This document shows positions 48,405 through 56,722 of a DNA stretch of 64,000 nt, piece by piece. The DNA is from Chloroflexota bacterium (GTDB lineage: Bacteria > Chloroflexota > Limnocylindria > P2-11E). A program made the translations under genes and the position numbers. The stretch is from NCBI GenBank assembly GCA_005883625.1, contig VBDU01000092.1, positions 1-64,000 on the forward strand, written 5' to 3'. The notes under the pieces were generated by a model. The model saw only the letters and a list, made by a program, of their open reading frames with translations. It ran no database searches and was not told where the DNA came from. How positions within the stretch are numbered: the first letter of the stretch is position 1; every line of letters begins with the position of its first letter.

Positions 48405-49781
48405 TTGAACACCAAGCAGCTCTGGTCGGCCGCCCTTGGAGAACTGCAGCTCGGGCTCTCCCACGCGAACTACGACACCTGGTTCAAGGACACGTCGATC
48501 GTGTCAGAGGAAGATGACGTCTACTTCGTCGCCGTCCCGAACGCGTTCGCTCGCGAATGGCTCGAGAACAAGTACCGCCCGCAGGTCCGGGCCGCGCTGC
48601 AGCACCTGCTTGGCCGCACAGTCGACGTCCGCTTCGTGACGCAGCCTGCGCCGCTCGCCGGGATGAGGCCGGGTGCCGCTGTCGCGAACGGGGCGCAGGC
48701 CGGCGCGCCCCCGCAGAGCCCGTCGCTCCCCGAGCGGCGAGATGCCCAGGCGAGCGCGCTGCTCAATCCGCGGTACACGTTCTCGACATTCGTCGTCGGC
48801 TCCAACAACCGCCTCGCGCACGCCGCGGCGCTCTCCGTCGCGGAGCGACCGGGACACAGCTACAACCCGCTGTTCGTGTACGGCGGGTCGGGTCTGGGCA
48901 AGACGCACCTGATGCACGCCATCGGGCACGCGGTGATCGCTCGTCATCCGAAGAAGCGCGTCGCCTACGCCACGAGCGAGAAGTTCACGAACGAGTTCAT
49001 CAACTCGATCCGCGGTCAGAAGAGCGAGGAGTTCCGTGAGCGCTACCGCCGGATCGACGTCCTCCTCATCGACGACATCCAGTTCATCGCGGGCAAGGAG
49101 GGGACGCAGGAGGAGTTCTTCCACACGTTCAACGCGATCCACGAGGAAGGCAAGCAGATCGTGCTTTCGAGCGACCGGCCGCCCAAGGCGATCACCCAGC
49201 TCGAGGACCGCCTGCGCTCCCGCTTCGAGTGGGGGCTCATCGCCGACATCTCCGCCCCCGATCTCGAGACGCGCATCGCGATCCTCCGCGCGAAGGCCGA
49301 GGCGCAGAACATCGCCGTGCCGCCTCCGGTCATCGACTTCCTGGCCCAGCGGATCGTATCCAACATCCGCGAGCTCGAGGGCGCGCTCACCCGGATCGTC
49401 GCTTACGCGACGCTGAACGCGCTCCCGGTCACGACCCAGCTCGCCCAGGACATGCTCCAGAACATCCTCTACAACCCGCAGCGCAAGACCCTGAGCCCCG
49501 AACGCATCGTCGAGACGGTGGCCCGCTACTACGGCGTGCCGCTCGACCAGATCAAGGGCAAGGCCCGCGACAAGCAGGTCGTCCTCCCGCGCCAGATCGC
49601 CATGTACCTCATGCGCGAGGAGACGGAGGCCCCGCTCCTTCGGATCGGCGAGGCCCTGGGCGGCCGGGATCACTCCACGGTGCTGCACGGCTGCGAGAAG
49701 ATCGAGCGAGAGATGGCCGAGAACGACGATTTCCGGCGGGACGTCGGCGCTTTGCGCGAGATGCTGTACACCGACAGCTAG
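48405..49781 (+). CDS. dnaA: Chromosomal replication initiator DnaA
   Basis: 458 residues from TTG at 48405 (NTKQLWSAALGELQLGLSHANYDTWF), preceded by GGGGA; a GTG at 48375 is an alternative. Domain I is typical. Domain III has Walker A YGGSGLGKTHLMHAIG and Walker B VLLIDDIQFIAG, then sensor motifs. Domain IV has the DnaA signature LGGRDHSTVLHGCEKIE. It binds the DnaA boxes just downstream (49879-49928) and unwinds oriC. It diverges from rpmH. Confidence 0.97.
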   Translation: MNTKQLWSAALGELQLGLSHANYDTWFKDTSIVSEEDDVYFVAVPNAFAREWLENKYRPQVRAALQHLLGRTVDVRFVTQPAPLAGMRPGAAVANGAQAGAPPQSPSLPERRDAQASALLNPRYTFSTFVVGSNNRLAHAAALSVAERPGHSYNPLFVYGGSGLGKTHLMHAIGHAVIARHPKKRVAYATSEKFTNEFINSIRGQKSEEFRERYRRIDVLLIDDIQFIAGKEGTQEEFFHTFNAIHEEGKQIVLSSDRPPKAITQLEDRLRSRFEWGLIADISAPDLETRIAILRAKAEAQNIAVPPPVIDFLAQRIVSNIRELEGALTRIVAYATLNALPVTTQLAQDMLQNILYNPQRKTLSPERIVETVARYYGVPLDQIKGKARDKQVVLPRQIAMYLMREETEAPLLRIGEALGGRDHSTVLHGCEKIEREMAENDDFRRDVGALREMLYTDS

Positions 49782-50137
49782 CTAAGGAAGTCGTCGTAAG
49801 GGGGTGCGGGGGCCCACCCCCGCGACGAACCGAGGCTATGGAGGTTGCATCCTCCGAAAAGGAGCAAGCCCGGCAAGCTGTGGATAAGGCGTTCGCGCCT
49901 GTGGATAAAGACCTCCATTTGTGGATAGATGCATCATTTCCATGTTCGCTCTGGCTACGTGTGTCGCTCGGAACGACGTCGCTCCCGAGTCCGCTCACAG
50001 TGGTCCCCGTAACGTCCACAGCCCGCGAACAACGACACCGAGCGCGTACGGTGCGGGAGACCGCATAGTCCACACGACTACTGCTACTGGCGACGCTTTC
50101 TATCTAGATCACCAAGGGTACGACCGGGGAGGGTCGC
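49782..50137. other. Origin of replication (oriC), dnaA-dnaN intergenic region
   Basis: 356 bases between dnaA and dnaN. Two perfect DnaA boxes, TGTGGATAA, lie at 49879-49887 and 49900-49908, and a near box TGTGGATAG at 49920-49928. All three have the same orientation and are spaced 21 and 20 bases apart, two helical turns. Weaker sites TAGTCCACA (50066-50074) and ACGTCCACA (50012-50020) lie downstream in the opposite orientation. An AT-rich tract (CTTTCTATCTAGATCACCAA) near 50094-50114 is a candidate unwinding element. The repeat at 49799-49825 lies at its dnaA side. Confidence 0.85.
49799..49825. repeat. GC-rich palindromic intergenic repeat, copy B
   Basis: AGGGGGTGCGGGGGCCCACC, then CCCGCGA: one copy of the dispersed repeat family, in the opposite orientation to copies at 23875 and 55939. 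It lies between the dnaA stop and the DnaA boxes, within oriC. Confidence 0.7.
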
Positions 50138-51159
50138 GTGAAGGTCACCTGTCTACAAGAGAACCTCGCGCACGGGCTCGCCATCGTCGGGCGAGGGGTC
50201 TCGACGCGGGGTAGTCTCCCGATCCTCTCAAATATCCTTCTTCGGACGGACGCCGGCCGCCTCAAGCTGACGGCGACGAACCTTGAGGTGGGCATCAACT
50301 GCTGGGTCCCCGCCAAGGTCGAGGATGAAGGCGCTATCACGCTTCCGGCGAAGCTCTTCATCGACTTCGTGAACTCGCTTCCCGCCGGCCAGGTGGAGCT
50401 CTCGCTGAACGTCCGGACGAAGACCGTGCACCTGAGGAGCGGCCCCTACGAAGCGAACATCAAGGGCATGGACGCCGAGGAATTCCCGATCATCCCGGCG
50501 ATTCCGGACAAACCGACGACCCGGATGGGCCAGGGAACGCTCCGCCGGATGATCGCCGAAGTCGCGTTCGTCGCCGCGACCGACGACAGCCGTCCGGTGC
50601 TCACCGGGGTGCTCACGACGTTCGGTGGCGAGCTGGTGACGATGGCCGCGGCGGATCCGTACCGCCTGTCCGTCCGACACGCTCGTCTCCTCGAGCGGGT
50701 CGATCCGCCCGTCGAGGTCATCATCCCGGCGAAGAGCCTCTTCGAGGGATCATCGAGGGTCAATTCCCGAACTACCGGCAGGTCATCCCGACGAGCCATG
50801 CGACCCGCGTCCTGGCGCAGCGTGAGGAGCTCCTCAAGGCCACGCGCCTCGCGTCGTATTTCGCCCGCGATGCGGCGAACATGCTCCGCTTTCAGGTCGA
50901 CCCCGCCAGCGATCCGCCCCTTGTCATCACCGCGAACGCGGCCGAGGTCGGCGACAACACCGGCCGCGTCGATGCGACGGTCGAGGGCCAGCCGACGACC
51001 ATCGCTTTCAACTCGCGGTTCGTGGCCGACGCGCTCCAGAGCCTGTCGGCGGCCGAGATCTCGCTCGAGCTCGGCGGTCCCCTCGCTCCGGGCGTCGTCA
51101 AGATCGTCGGCGACGACAGCTACCTCCACGTGGTGATGCCGCTCCGCATCCCCGCCTAG
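50138..51159 (+). pseudogene. dnaN: DNA polymerase III beta clamp, reading frame disrupted
   Basis: The first frame starts at 50138 (GTG) and gives normal DnaN for about 200 residues (MKVTCLQENLAHGLAIVGRG, then VTMAAADPYRLSV, VIIPAKSLFE). It then turns nonsense. The correct continuation, IIEGQFPNYRQVIP to MPLRIPA, is in a frame two bases over, from about 50749 to 51159. Joined, it is about 340 residues, whereas DnaN is usually about 370, so about 35 residues of the second domain are missing with a frameshift. A repeated CGAGGG at the junction (50743-50759) suggests deletion or mis-assembly. A clamp is essential, so an intact copy elsewhere or an error in this contig is likely. Confidence 0.85.
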
Positions 51160-51166
51160 CGCCGCG

Positions 51167-52285
51167 ATGCGCCTCACGGCGATCGCCCTCGAGGATTTCC
51201 GCAGTTATTCGAGCGCGACCATTGCCCTCGCCCCCGGCCTCACGGCGTTCATCGGCCCCAACGGCGCCGGAAAGACGAACCTCCTCGAGGCGGTACACGT
51301 CGTGGCGCGAGGCGACAGCTCTCGCGCCGGTGACGATGCCGAAATGATCCGCTGGGGCGCGTCGGTGGCCCGCGTCGCTGTCGAGACGGCGAGCGAGGAC
51401 GGCGCCTCGCGTTGGCTTGAGGTCACGCTCTTCGCGCCGGCGCCCGAGGCGCGTCGACGCTCCCGCCGCTACGCGGCCGACGGTGCGCCGAAGCGTGCGG
51501 ACGACGTCCTGGGAGCGGTCACCGTCGTCGCGTTCTTCCCCCAGGACACCGATCTGCTGGCCTCCGCGCCCGCCGCCCGGCGCCGCTACCTCGACGCGAT
51601 GGTCGCGCAGATCGATCGAGCCCACCGCTCCGACCTGCGCGCATATGCGCGCGTCCTCGAGCAGCGCAACGCGCTGCTCCGGGCCGGCCGCGACGAGGAA
51701 CCGATCCCCGAGAGCGAGATCGCCTTCTGGGACAGCGAGCTGGTGCGCCTCGCCACCGAGATATCGCTCCGTCGCGAGCGCGCCGTCGCGGAGCTCCGTC
51801 CTGCGTTCCGCGAAGGTGCGGCGCGCCTGGGCGCGGATGCCGGCATCGACGTCGCGTATGCGGGTCAGGTCGCGGGGTCCGACCCGGACGCGCGCGCCGA
51901 TGGATATCGGCGCCTCCTCGCGGAGAAACGCGACCGGGAGCGCTGGCAGGGCACGACACTTGTCGGCCCCCATCGGGAGGACCTCGCGGTCGCGCTCGGC
52001 GAGCGTCCCCTCCCCACGTTCGCTTCGCGGGGCGAGCAGCGGACCGCCGTCCTCGCGCTGAAGCTCGCGGAAGCACAGTGGCTGCGGGCCCACACCGGGA
52101 CCCCGCCGGTCTTCCTGCTCGACGACGTGTTGTCCGAGCTCGACACCGCCCGTCGCGAAGCGCTCGCCGGCGCGCTTCCCGACGACGCGCAGGCGCTGCT
52201 CACCGCGGCGATCCCGACGAGCCTTCCCGAGCGGATGCGCGAGCGCGCCACCCTCGTGCCGGTGGCCCTCGGGGCGGTCGGGTGA
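51167..52285 (+). CDS. recF: DNA replication and repair protein RecF
   Basis: 372 residues. It is an SMC-like ATPase: Walker A IGPNGAGKTNLLEAVH, the signature SRGEQRTAVLALKLAEA and Walker B VFLLDDVLSELD. RecF loads RecA on gapped DNA with RecO and RecR. The location after dnaN is classical. Its stop overlaps the dciA start by a few bases. Confidence 0.95.
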   Translation: MRLTAIALEDFRSYSSATIALAPGLTAFIGPNGAGKTNLLEAVHVVARGDSSRAGDDAEMIRWGASVARVAVETASEDGASRWLEVTLFAPAPEARRRSRRYAADGAPKRADDVLGAVTVVAFFPQDTDLLASAPAARRRYLDAMVAQIDRAHRSDLRAYARVLEQRNALLRAGRDEEPIPESEIAFWDSELVRLATEISLRRERAVAELRPAFREGAARLGADAGIDVAYAGQVAGSDPDARADGYRRLLAEKRDRERWQGTTLVGPHREDLAVALGERPLPTFASRGEQRTAVLALKLAEAQWLRAHTGTPPVFLLDDVLSELDTARREALAGALPDDAQALLTAAIPTSLPERMRERATLVPVALGAVG

Positions 52286-52575
52286 GGCCGCTCGCGGGAG
52301 CGCTCGCTCGCGCGCTCCGGACGCTCGGACTCGATACGGACGTCGCGCGCGCAGGCGCGGTGCGCGCGTGGGCGGACGCGGCGGCGCGGGTGATCGGCGC
52401 CGACGCCGCCCGCACGACGGCGCTGCGCATGGACGACGGCACCCTGGTCGTAGCCGTCCCGACCGTGCAGTGGGCCGCCGAGATCCGCCTCCGCGAGCGC
52501 GAGCTGGTGGCCGAGATCGCCGCGCGCGCGCCGCGGAGCGGCATCACGAAGATTCGCTCCGTGCCCGCGACCTAG
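52282..52575 (+). CDS. DciA-like (DUF721) protein, putative helicase loader
   Basis: 97 residues from GTG at 52282, overlapping the recF stop. The DUF721 core is VRAWADAAARVIGADAARTTALRMDDGTLVVAVPTVQWAAEIRLRERELVAEI. The family in some bacteria (DciA) replaces DnaC-type helicase loaders. Placement directly after recF is typical. Only the DUF721 domain is present, with no extra helicase-binding extension evident. Confidence 0.85.
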   Translation: MRPLAGALARALRTLGLDTDVARAGAVRAWADAAARVIGADAARTTALRMDDGTLVVAVPTVQWAAEIRLRERELVAEIAARAPRSGITKIRSVPAT

Positions 52576-52586
52576 ACTCGGCAGAG

Positions 52587-54668
52587 GTGCGAGCCGCCAG
52601 CTTCGTCACGAAGGTCGGTTCCACCGCGGGGCTGCGTCCCAATTCTCCCGACGTCGCGGTCGTGAGTGAGCCGACGCTCGGGGCGACGCTCCGCACAAAG
52701 GGCCGGTTCTATTTCCTCTGCGAGGTCGCGCCGGCGGCCGCGCCCGCCGGACAGCTCGCGCGCGAGGTCGCCGACCTCGCGCGCCAGGAGTACTACTACG
52801 ACCTTTCGGCGGGCATCGAGGTCTCGCTGCGCCGCGCCCTGCGGCAGGCGAACCGCCGTGCGGCGCAGCGTCTTCGCGATCAGCGCGGGCGCGTGACGCT
52901 CCACTGCGCGTGCGCGGTCTTCGTGAACAACGAGCTGTACGCCTCGCGAATCGGCGCCGCCCGGGTCTTCCTCGTACGGCGTGCGCGCCTCTTCCTCCCC
53001 GGCGACCAGCCCGGGGAGCTCGCGGACTTCGTCCACCGCACGACCACCCGGGAGGCCGCGTCCCTCGGGGTCGAGGCCGACGTGCTGCCCGACGTCTGGC
53101 GACAGACGATCGAGCCCGGCGACACGCTCATCCTCGCGGCGGGCGCGCTCACCGAGCGCCTCGGTGCGGAAGCACTCAAGAACGCCGCGGTCACGCTGCA
53201 CCCGCGCGCGGCCGCGGAGCACATCCACAACCGCGCGATCGCCGACGGCGTCGCGGGCAGCGACGCCGCGCTGTTCATCGAGATCACCGCCGCGCCCGCC
53301 GCGGCCGAGCGCCTTCGAGCGGAGCCCGCCCCGCTGCCGGAGGCCGAGGAGGTCGTGATCGCGGAGACGATCCGTTCGCGCCTCGACTGGATCTGGCGGC
53401 GCCGGCCACACCTCGGCCGCGCCATCGAGGCAGCGGCAGCGCCGGCGACGCGCGCGGTGGGGAAGGGCGTGGCGGTGGGGCTCGAGCTCATGCCGCGCCG
53501 CTCGACCGCCCTGCCTCGCCACCCCGACACCGCGCGGCAGCGGTCGCGCCGCCAGCGGCGCGCGGCGAGCCTGCTCGCGGTCGTCCTTCTCCTCGTTGCC
53601 GGGGGCATCGGGGCGCTCGCATACCGCGACTACGCGGCGCAGCGCGTCGGCGGCGACTACACGCTCGCGATCATCGCCGTCGAGAACGATCTCTCATCGG
53701 CACGACGCTCGGCGGACCGCAAGCCGCCCGACGTCGACGCCGCGCGAGACCGTCTCACGCACGCGCAGGCGAAGCTCGATGAGGCGGCCCGGTCACCGAT
53801 CGCGGATCAGGCGAAGGTCGCCGCGCTCCGCGACGAGCTCGCGAAGATCGACGACGACATCACCGGCGTCGTGGTCGACCTCGCGCGCGTCCTTCCCGGA
53901 GCGAAGCCGGCCGCGATCGTCGGCAACCTGAACGGCCTCTACGTGACGGACCCGGGTGTCGGACGGCTCTGGCGGATCTTCGGCGATCCCGCGCAGACGG
54001 GCGTCGTGCTGGCGCAGGGCGCGCGCGACGTCGGGGTGCCCCGGCTCGTCGCGACGTTCGGCGACGCGGTGTACGCGCTGGATGACCAGCAGCATCTCTG
54101 GCGCGCGCAGGGCGACAAGGTCGCCGACGTCACGCCCGACGCCGCCGCCGACACCTGGAAGAGGGTCGCGTCGTTCTCGGTCTTCGCCGCGAACCTCTAC
54201 GTGCTCGACGCCGCGAGCGGACAGGTCTGGAAGCACGAGTCGAGCGACGGCATCGACTTCGATCGGAACCGCGTCCAGGGCTACCTCGAGACGGCCGTCG
54301 CGCCGAATGCCGCCGCCTCCCTCGCCGTCGACGGCGACGTCTGGATCGTGACTACGGCGGGCGAGGTGATCCGCTACCGGCGGCTCACCACGTCGTTCAC
54401 GGCGACGCGCGTCGACTTCACCGCACGCTGGGCCGAGCCGGTGAGACCGGCGGCGATCCAGGCGATCGACGTCCAGCGCTCGATCTACTTCCTCGACGCC
54501 CAGGGCAAGAAGGTCATCCAGATGGGCCGCGACGGGCGCGAGGTCGCTCGCTTCAACCTCCCCACGACGCTCCCCGCGCCGAATGGGTTCTACGTCTCCG
54601 AGGGCGGACGCGCGATCTACACGCTGCACGGCTCCAAGATCGTCGTCACCGAGCTCACGGCTCGGTGA
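52587..54668 (+). CDS. PP2C-like pseudophosphatase fused to a membrane anchor and a propeller-like domain
   Basis: 693 residues from GTG at 52587. The N-terminal 250 residues resemble a PPM-fold phosphatase (EYYYDLSAGIEVSLRRALRQANR, SRIGAARVFLVRRARL). The metal-binding motifs (RxxNED, DGxGG, GDSR) are replaced by IGAA, so it is probably inactive. A transmembrane helix is at about 327-347 (SLLAVVLLLVAGGIGALAYR), followed by a coiled segment and a C-terminal beta-propeller-like region with repeated W/Y and DxxG turns. It may be a sensor anchored to the membrane. It is in the recF-dciA operon and overlaps the rhomboid gene by 4 bases. Confidence 0.6.
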   Translation: MRAASFVTKVGSTAGLRPNSPDVAVVSEPTLGATLRTKGRFYFLCEVAPAAAPAGQLAREVADLARQEYYYDLSAGIEVSLRRALRQANRRAAQRLRDQRGRVTLHCACAVFVNNELYASRIGAARVFLVRRARLFLPGDQPGELADFVHRTTTREAASLGVEADVLPDVWRQTIEPGDTLILAAGALTERLGAEALKNAAVTLHPRAAAEHIHNRAIADGVAGSDAALFIEITAAPAAAERLRAEPAPLPEAEEVVIAETIRSRLDWIWRRRPHLGRAIEAAAAPATRAVGKGVAVGLELMPRRSTALPRHPDTARQRSRRQRRAASLLAVVLLLVAGGIGALAYRDYAAQRVGGDYTLAIIAVENDLSSARRSADRKPPDVDAARDRLTHAQAKLDEAARSPIADQAKVAALRDELAKIDDDITGVVVDLARVLPGAKPAAIVGNLNGLYVTDPGVGRLWRIFGDPAQTGVVLAQGARDVGVPRLVATFGDAVYALDDQQHLWRAQGDKVADVTPDAAADTWKRVASFSVFAANLYVLDAASGQVWKHESSDGIDFDRNRVQGYLETAVAPNAAASLAVDGDVWIVTTAGEVIRYRRLTTSFTATRVDFTARWAEPVRPAAIQAIDVQRSIYFLDAQGKKVIQMGRDGREVARFNLPTTLPAPNGFYVSEGGRAIYTLHGSKIVVTELTAR

Positions 54669-55363
54669 TCCCGCTCCACGACGCGAACCCTGCGGGGCGC
54701 GCCCCGGTGGTGAACCGCCTGCTCATCGCCGCGAACGTTCTCGTCTGGCTCTACACGCTCAGCCTCGCGCGAACGCCAGCCGCGCTCGACGCGTTCTACG
54801 ACCGGTACTCGTTCGACTGGTCCACGTTCGCGGGCGCGATCTCGCACGGGCAGCTCACCGTCGCGCTGTTCGTGCCCCTCTTCACGCACATCTTCCTGCA
54901 CGGCGGCTGGCTGCACATCCTTGGGAACATGCTCTATCTCTGGATCTTCGGCGACAACGTGGAGGACCGCTTGGGCAGCGGGCCATACCTGATCTTCTAT
55001 CTCCTCTGCGGGATCGTCGCCGCGATCGGCCAGGGGCTCATCGCGCCCGAGGCGATGGTCGGCGCGTCGGGTGCGATCGCGGGCGTGCTCGGGGCGTACC
55101 TCGTCATGTATCCGACCGCGCGCGTGTCGACCCTCATCTTCCTGGGGATCTTCATCAGCGTCGTGCAGCTGCCCGCGCTCATCGTCATCGGTTTTTTCAT
55201 CGTCCTGCAGGTCATCGACGCGCTCGCCGAGCTCCGCATGACGGACCATCAGGCGGCGTCCAATATCGCGTACGTCGCGCACATCTTCGGATTCGTCGCA
55301 GGCGTGCTCTTGCTCTTTCTCTTCCGTCAGCAACGCGACGCAAGGCGATTCCGATACGACTGA
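54665..55363 (+). CDS. Rhomboid-family intramembrane serine protease
   Basis: 232 residues from GTG at 54665. Six hydrophobic helices; the catalytic Ser is in VGASGAIAGV and the His in IAYVAHIFGF, with the L1-loop HGGWLHILGNMLYLWIFG. It cleaves transmembrane proteins in the membrane. Substrates unknown; the adjacent membrane-anchored propeller protein is a candidate by neighbourhood only. Confidence 0.93.
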   Translation: MIPLHDANPAGRAPVVNRLLIAANVLVWLYTLSLARTPAALDAFYDRYSFDWSTFAGAISHGQLTVALFVPLFTHIFLHGGWLHILGNMLYLWIFGDNVEDRLGSGPYLIFYLLCGIVAAIGQGLIAPEAMVGASGAIAGVLGAYLVMYPTARVSTLIFLGIFISVVQLPALIVIGFFIVLQVIDALAELRMTDHQAASNIAYVAHIFGFVAGVLLLFLFRQQRDARRFRYD

Positions 55364-55416
55364 GAGACATGCGAGCGGCACGTACCTTGCGGCTCTGGCG
55401 CTAGGCTTTGACGAAG

Positions 55417-55911
55417 ATGCTCGTCCCGTGCACGGTCGAGTCGGTCCGGGTCCACGTCCTGACGAACCAGCACGTCGTCCTGCTTCAAGCCGAGGGGACC
55501 ACCAGGCTCCTTCCCATCTGGATCGGACCCGACCAGGCGCACAGCATCGCCACGCGGATCGCCGGGATCCCGAGCGAGCGTCCCCTCACCCACGACCTCA
55601 TGGTCGACATGCTCACGAAGGTCGGCGCGGAGATCACGCGCGTGGTCGTGAAGGACCTCGTCGCCGACGACGCCGGGGGCGGCGTCTTCCACGGCAGCGT
55701 CTTTCTCCAGGTGGCCGACCGCGAGATCGAGGTCGACTGCCGACCGTCGGATGCGATCGCGCTCGCGGTCCGCTGCACCGCACGCATCCTCGTCTCCGAT
55801 ACGGTCCTCGACCGCTCCGCGATCTCGGCGGAGTCGAGCGACGACCATGAGCTCTCGGTCTTCAAGCAGTTCATCGAATCGCTCCCGGACGATCCGCCGC
55901 AGACGTCCTGA
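55417..55911 (+). CDS. Bifunctional nuclease-family protein (DUF151)
   Basis: 164 residues from ATG at 55417 (a TTG at 55408 is possible). The family pattern is VLLQAEGTTRLLPIWIGPDQAHSIA and a late ILVSDTVLD; the Asp/Glu-rich C-terminal part carries the acidic residues. Homologues in plants and bacteria show RNase and DNase activity. It ends near the repeat element before GT2. Confidence 0.88.
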   Translation: MLVPCTVESVRVHVLTNQHVVLLQAEGTTRLLPIWIGPDQAHSIATRIAGIPSERPLTHDLMVDMLTKVGAEITRVVVKDLVADDAGGGVFHGSVFLQVADREIEVDCRPSDAIALAVRCTARILVSDTVLDRSAISAESSDDHELSVFKQFIESLPDDPPQTS

Positions 55912-55914
55912 TCA

Positions 55915-55965
55915 TCGCGGGGGTGGGCCCTCTGCTTGTCGCAGGGGCGGGCCCCCGCACCCCCT
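55915..55965. repeat. GC-rich palindromic intergenic repeat, copy C
   Basis: A full core copy at 55939-55965 matches 23875-23901 exactly, with a partial copy at 55915-55934 (TCGCGGGGGTGGGCC) upstream in the same orientation. The end overlaps the GT2 stop codon (55964). It lies between two convergent genes. Confidence 0.75.
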
Positions 55966-56692
55966 AGGTACGGTGATTCACTCCTAGCCAGAGGCGCAGG
56001 CGCAGCTGCAGGAGATCGCGGATCGCGCGGAGGATGACGCGCGGCGGCGCGCCCTTCGGTTCGTGTTTGGTCCGCGGGAAGTGGCGCACCGCGACTTGGC
56101 GGATCCGGACTCCCGCGCGGGCGAGCGTGATGAGCAGCTCGGGCGAGAAGAAGGCGCCGTTCGAGCGCACGCGCGTGAGCGGGACACGCGCGAAGACGTC
56201 GCGGCGGAAGAGCTTGAATCCGCAGTCGACGTCACGCCAAGGGCCACCGAACAGCACGCGGATGAGCCGGTTGTAGACCCAGGCGACGAACAGGCGGCGC
56301 CAGGGGTCCGCTCGCTTCTCGCGAAAGCCGACCACCGCGTCGGCCCCGTCGCTCGCCGCGAGGAGCCTCGAGAGATCGGTGAGGTCGAACTGCCGGTCGC
56401 CGTCCGTGTAGAAGATCCACGCCTTCGTGGCGGCGAGGAGCCCCGAGCGGACGGCGCCGCCGTAGCCGCGGCGTGCGCCGTGGTGGATGACGCGGATACG
56501 CCGCTCGCGCGCGGCCAGCTCGTCCGCGATCGCGCCGGTGCGATCGGTGCTCCCGTCGTCGACGATCGTCACCTCGAGGTCGTCGGTGAAGCGCGGCAGT
56601 ACCTCGAGGGCGGATGCGACGAGGGGGGCGATGTTCTCCTCTTCGTTCAGCGCGGGGAAGAAGAACGAGAGCCCCACGAGCCGTGCGGGCAA
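55964..56692 (-). CDS. Glycosyltransferase family 2 (dolichol-phosphate-sugar synthase-like)
   Basis: 242 residues. The GT-A fold motifs are FFFPALNEEENIAPLV, the nucleotide-binding TIVDDGSTDRTG, the DxD-like FYTDGDRQFDL and the acceptor/active-site region GFKLFRRDVF. It resembles polyprenyl-phosphate mannosyl/glucosyl synthases, which would supply lipid-linked donor sugars for the GT-C proteins next to it. It is divergent from the 56723 gene by 30 bases. Confidence 0.9.
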   Translation of the reverse strand: MPARLVGLSFFFPALNEEENIAPLVASALEVLPRFTDDLEVTIVDDGSTDRTGAIADELAARERRIRVIHHGARRGYGGAVRSGLLAATKAWIFYTDGDRQFDLTDLSRLLAASDGADAVVGFREKRADPWRRLFVAWVYNRLIRVLFGGPWRDVDCGFKLFRRDVFARVPLTRVRSNGAFFSPELLITLARAGVRIRQVAVRHFPRTKHEPKGAPPRVILRAIRDLLQLRLRLWLGVNHRT

Positions 56693-56722
56693 GGTCGTTG
56701 AAGGTTAGCGTGTTCCCGTCAC

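Noticed and set aside
49799..49825. CRISPR array made of the GC-rich repeats
   Set aside because: Copies are thousands of bases apart and occur in both orientations, with no regular spacers and no cas genes.
50138..51159. Programmed ribosomal frameshift in dnaN
   Set aside because: A frameshift alone would not account for the roughly 35 missing residues, and no slippery heptamer with a downstream structure was seen at the junction.
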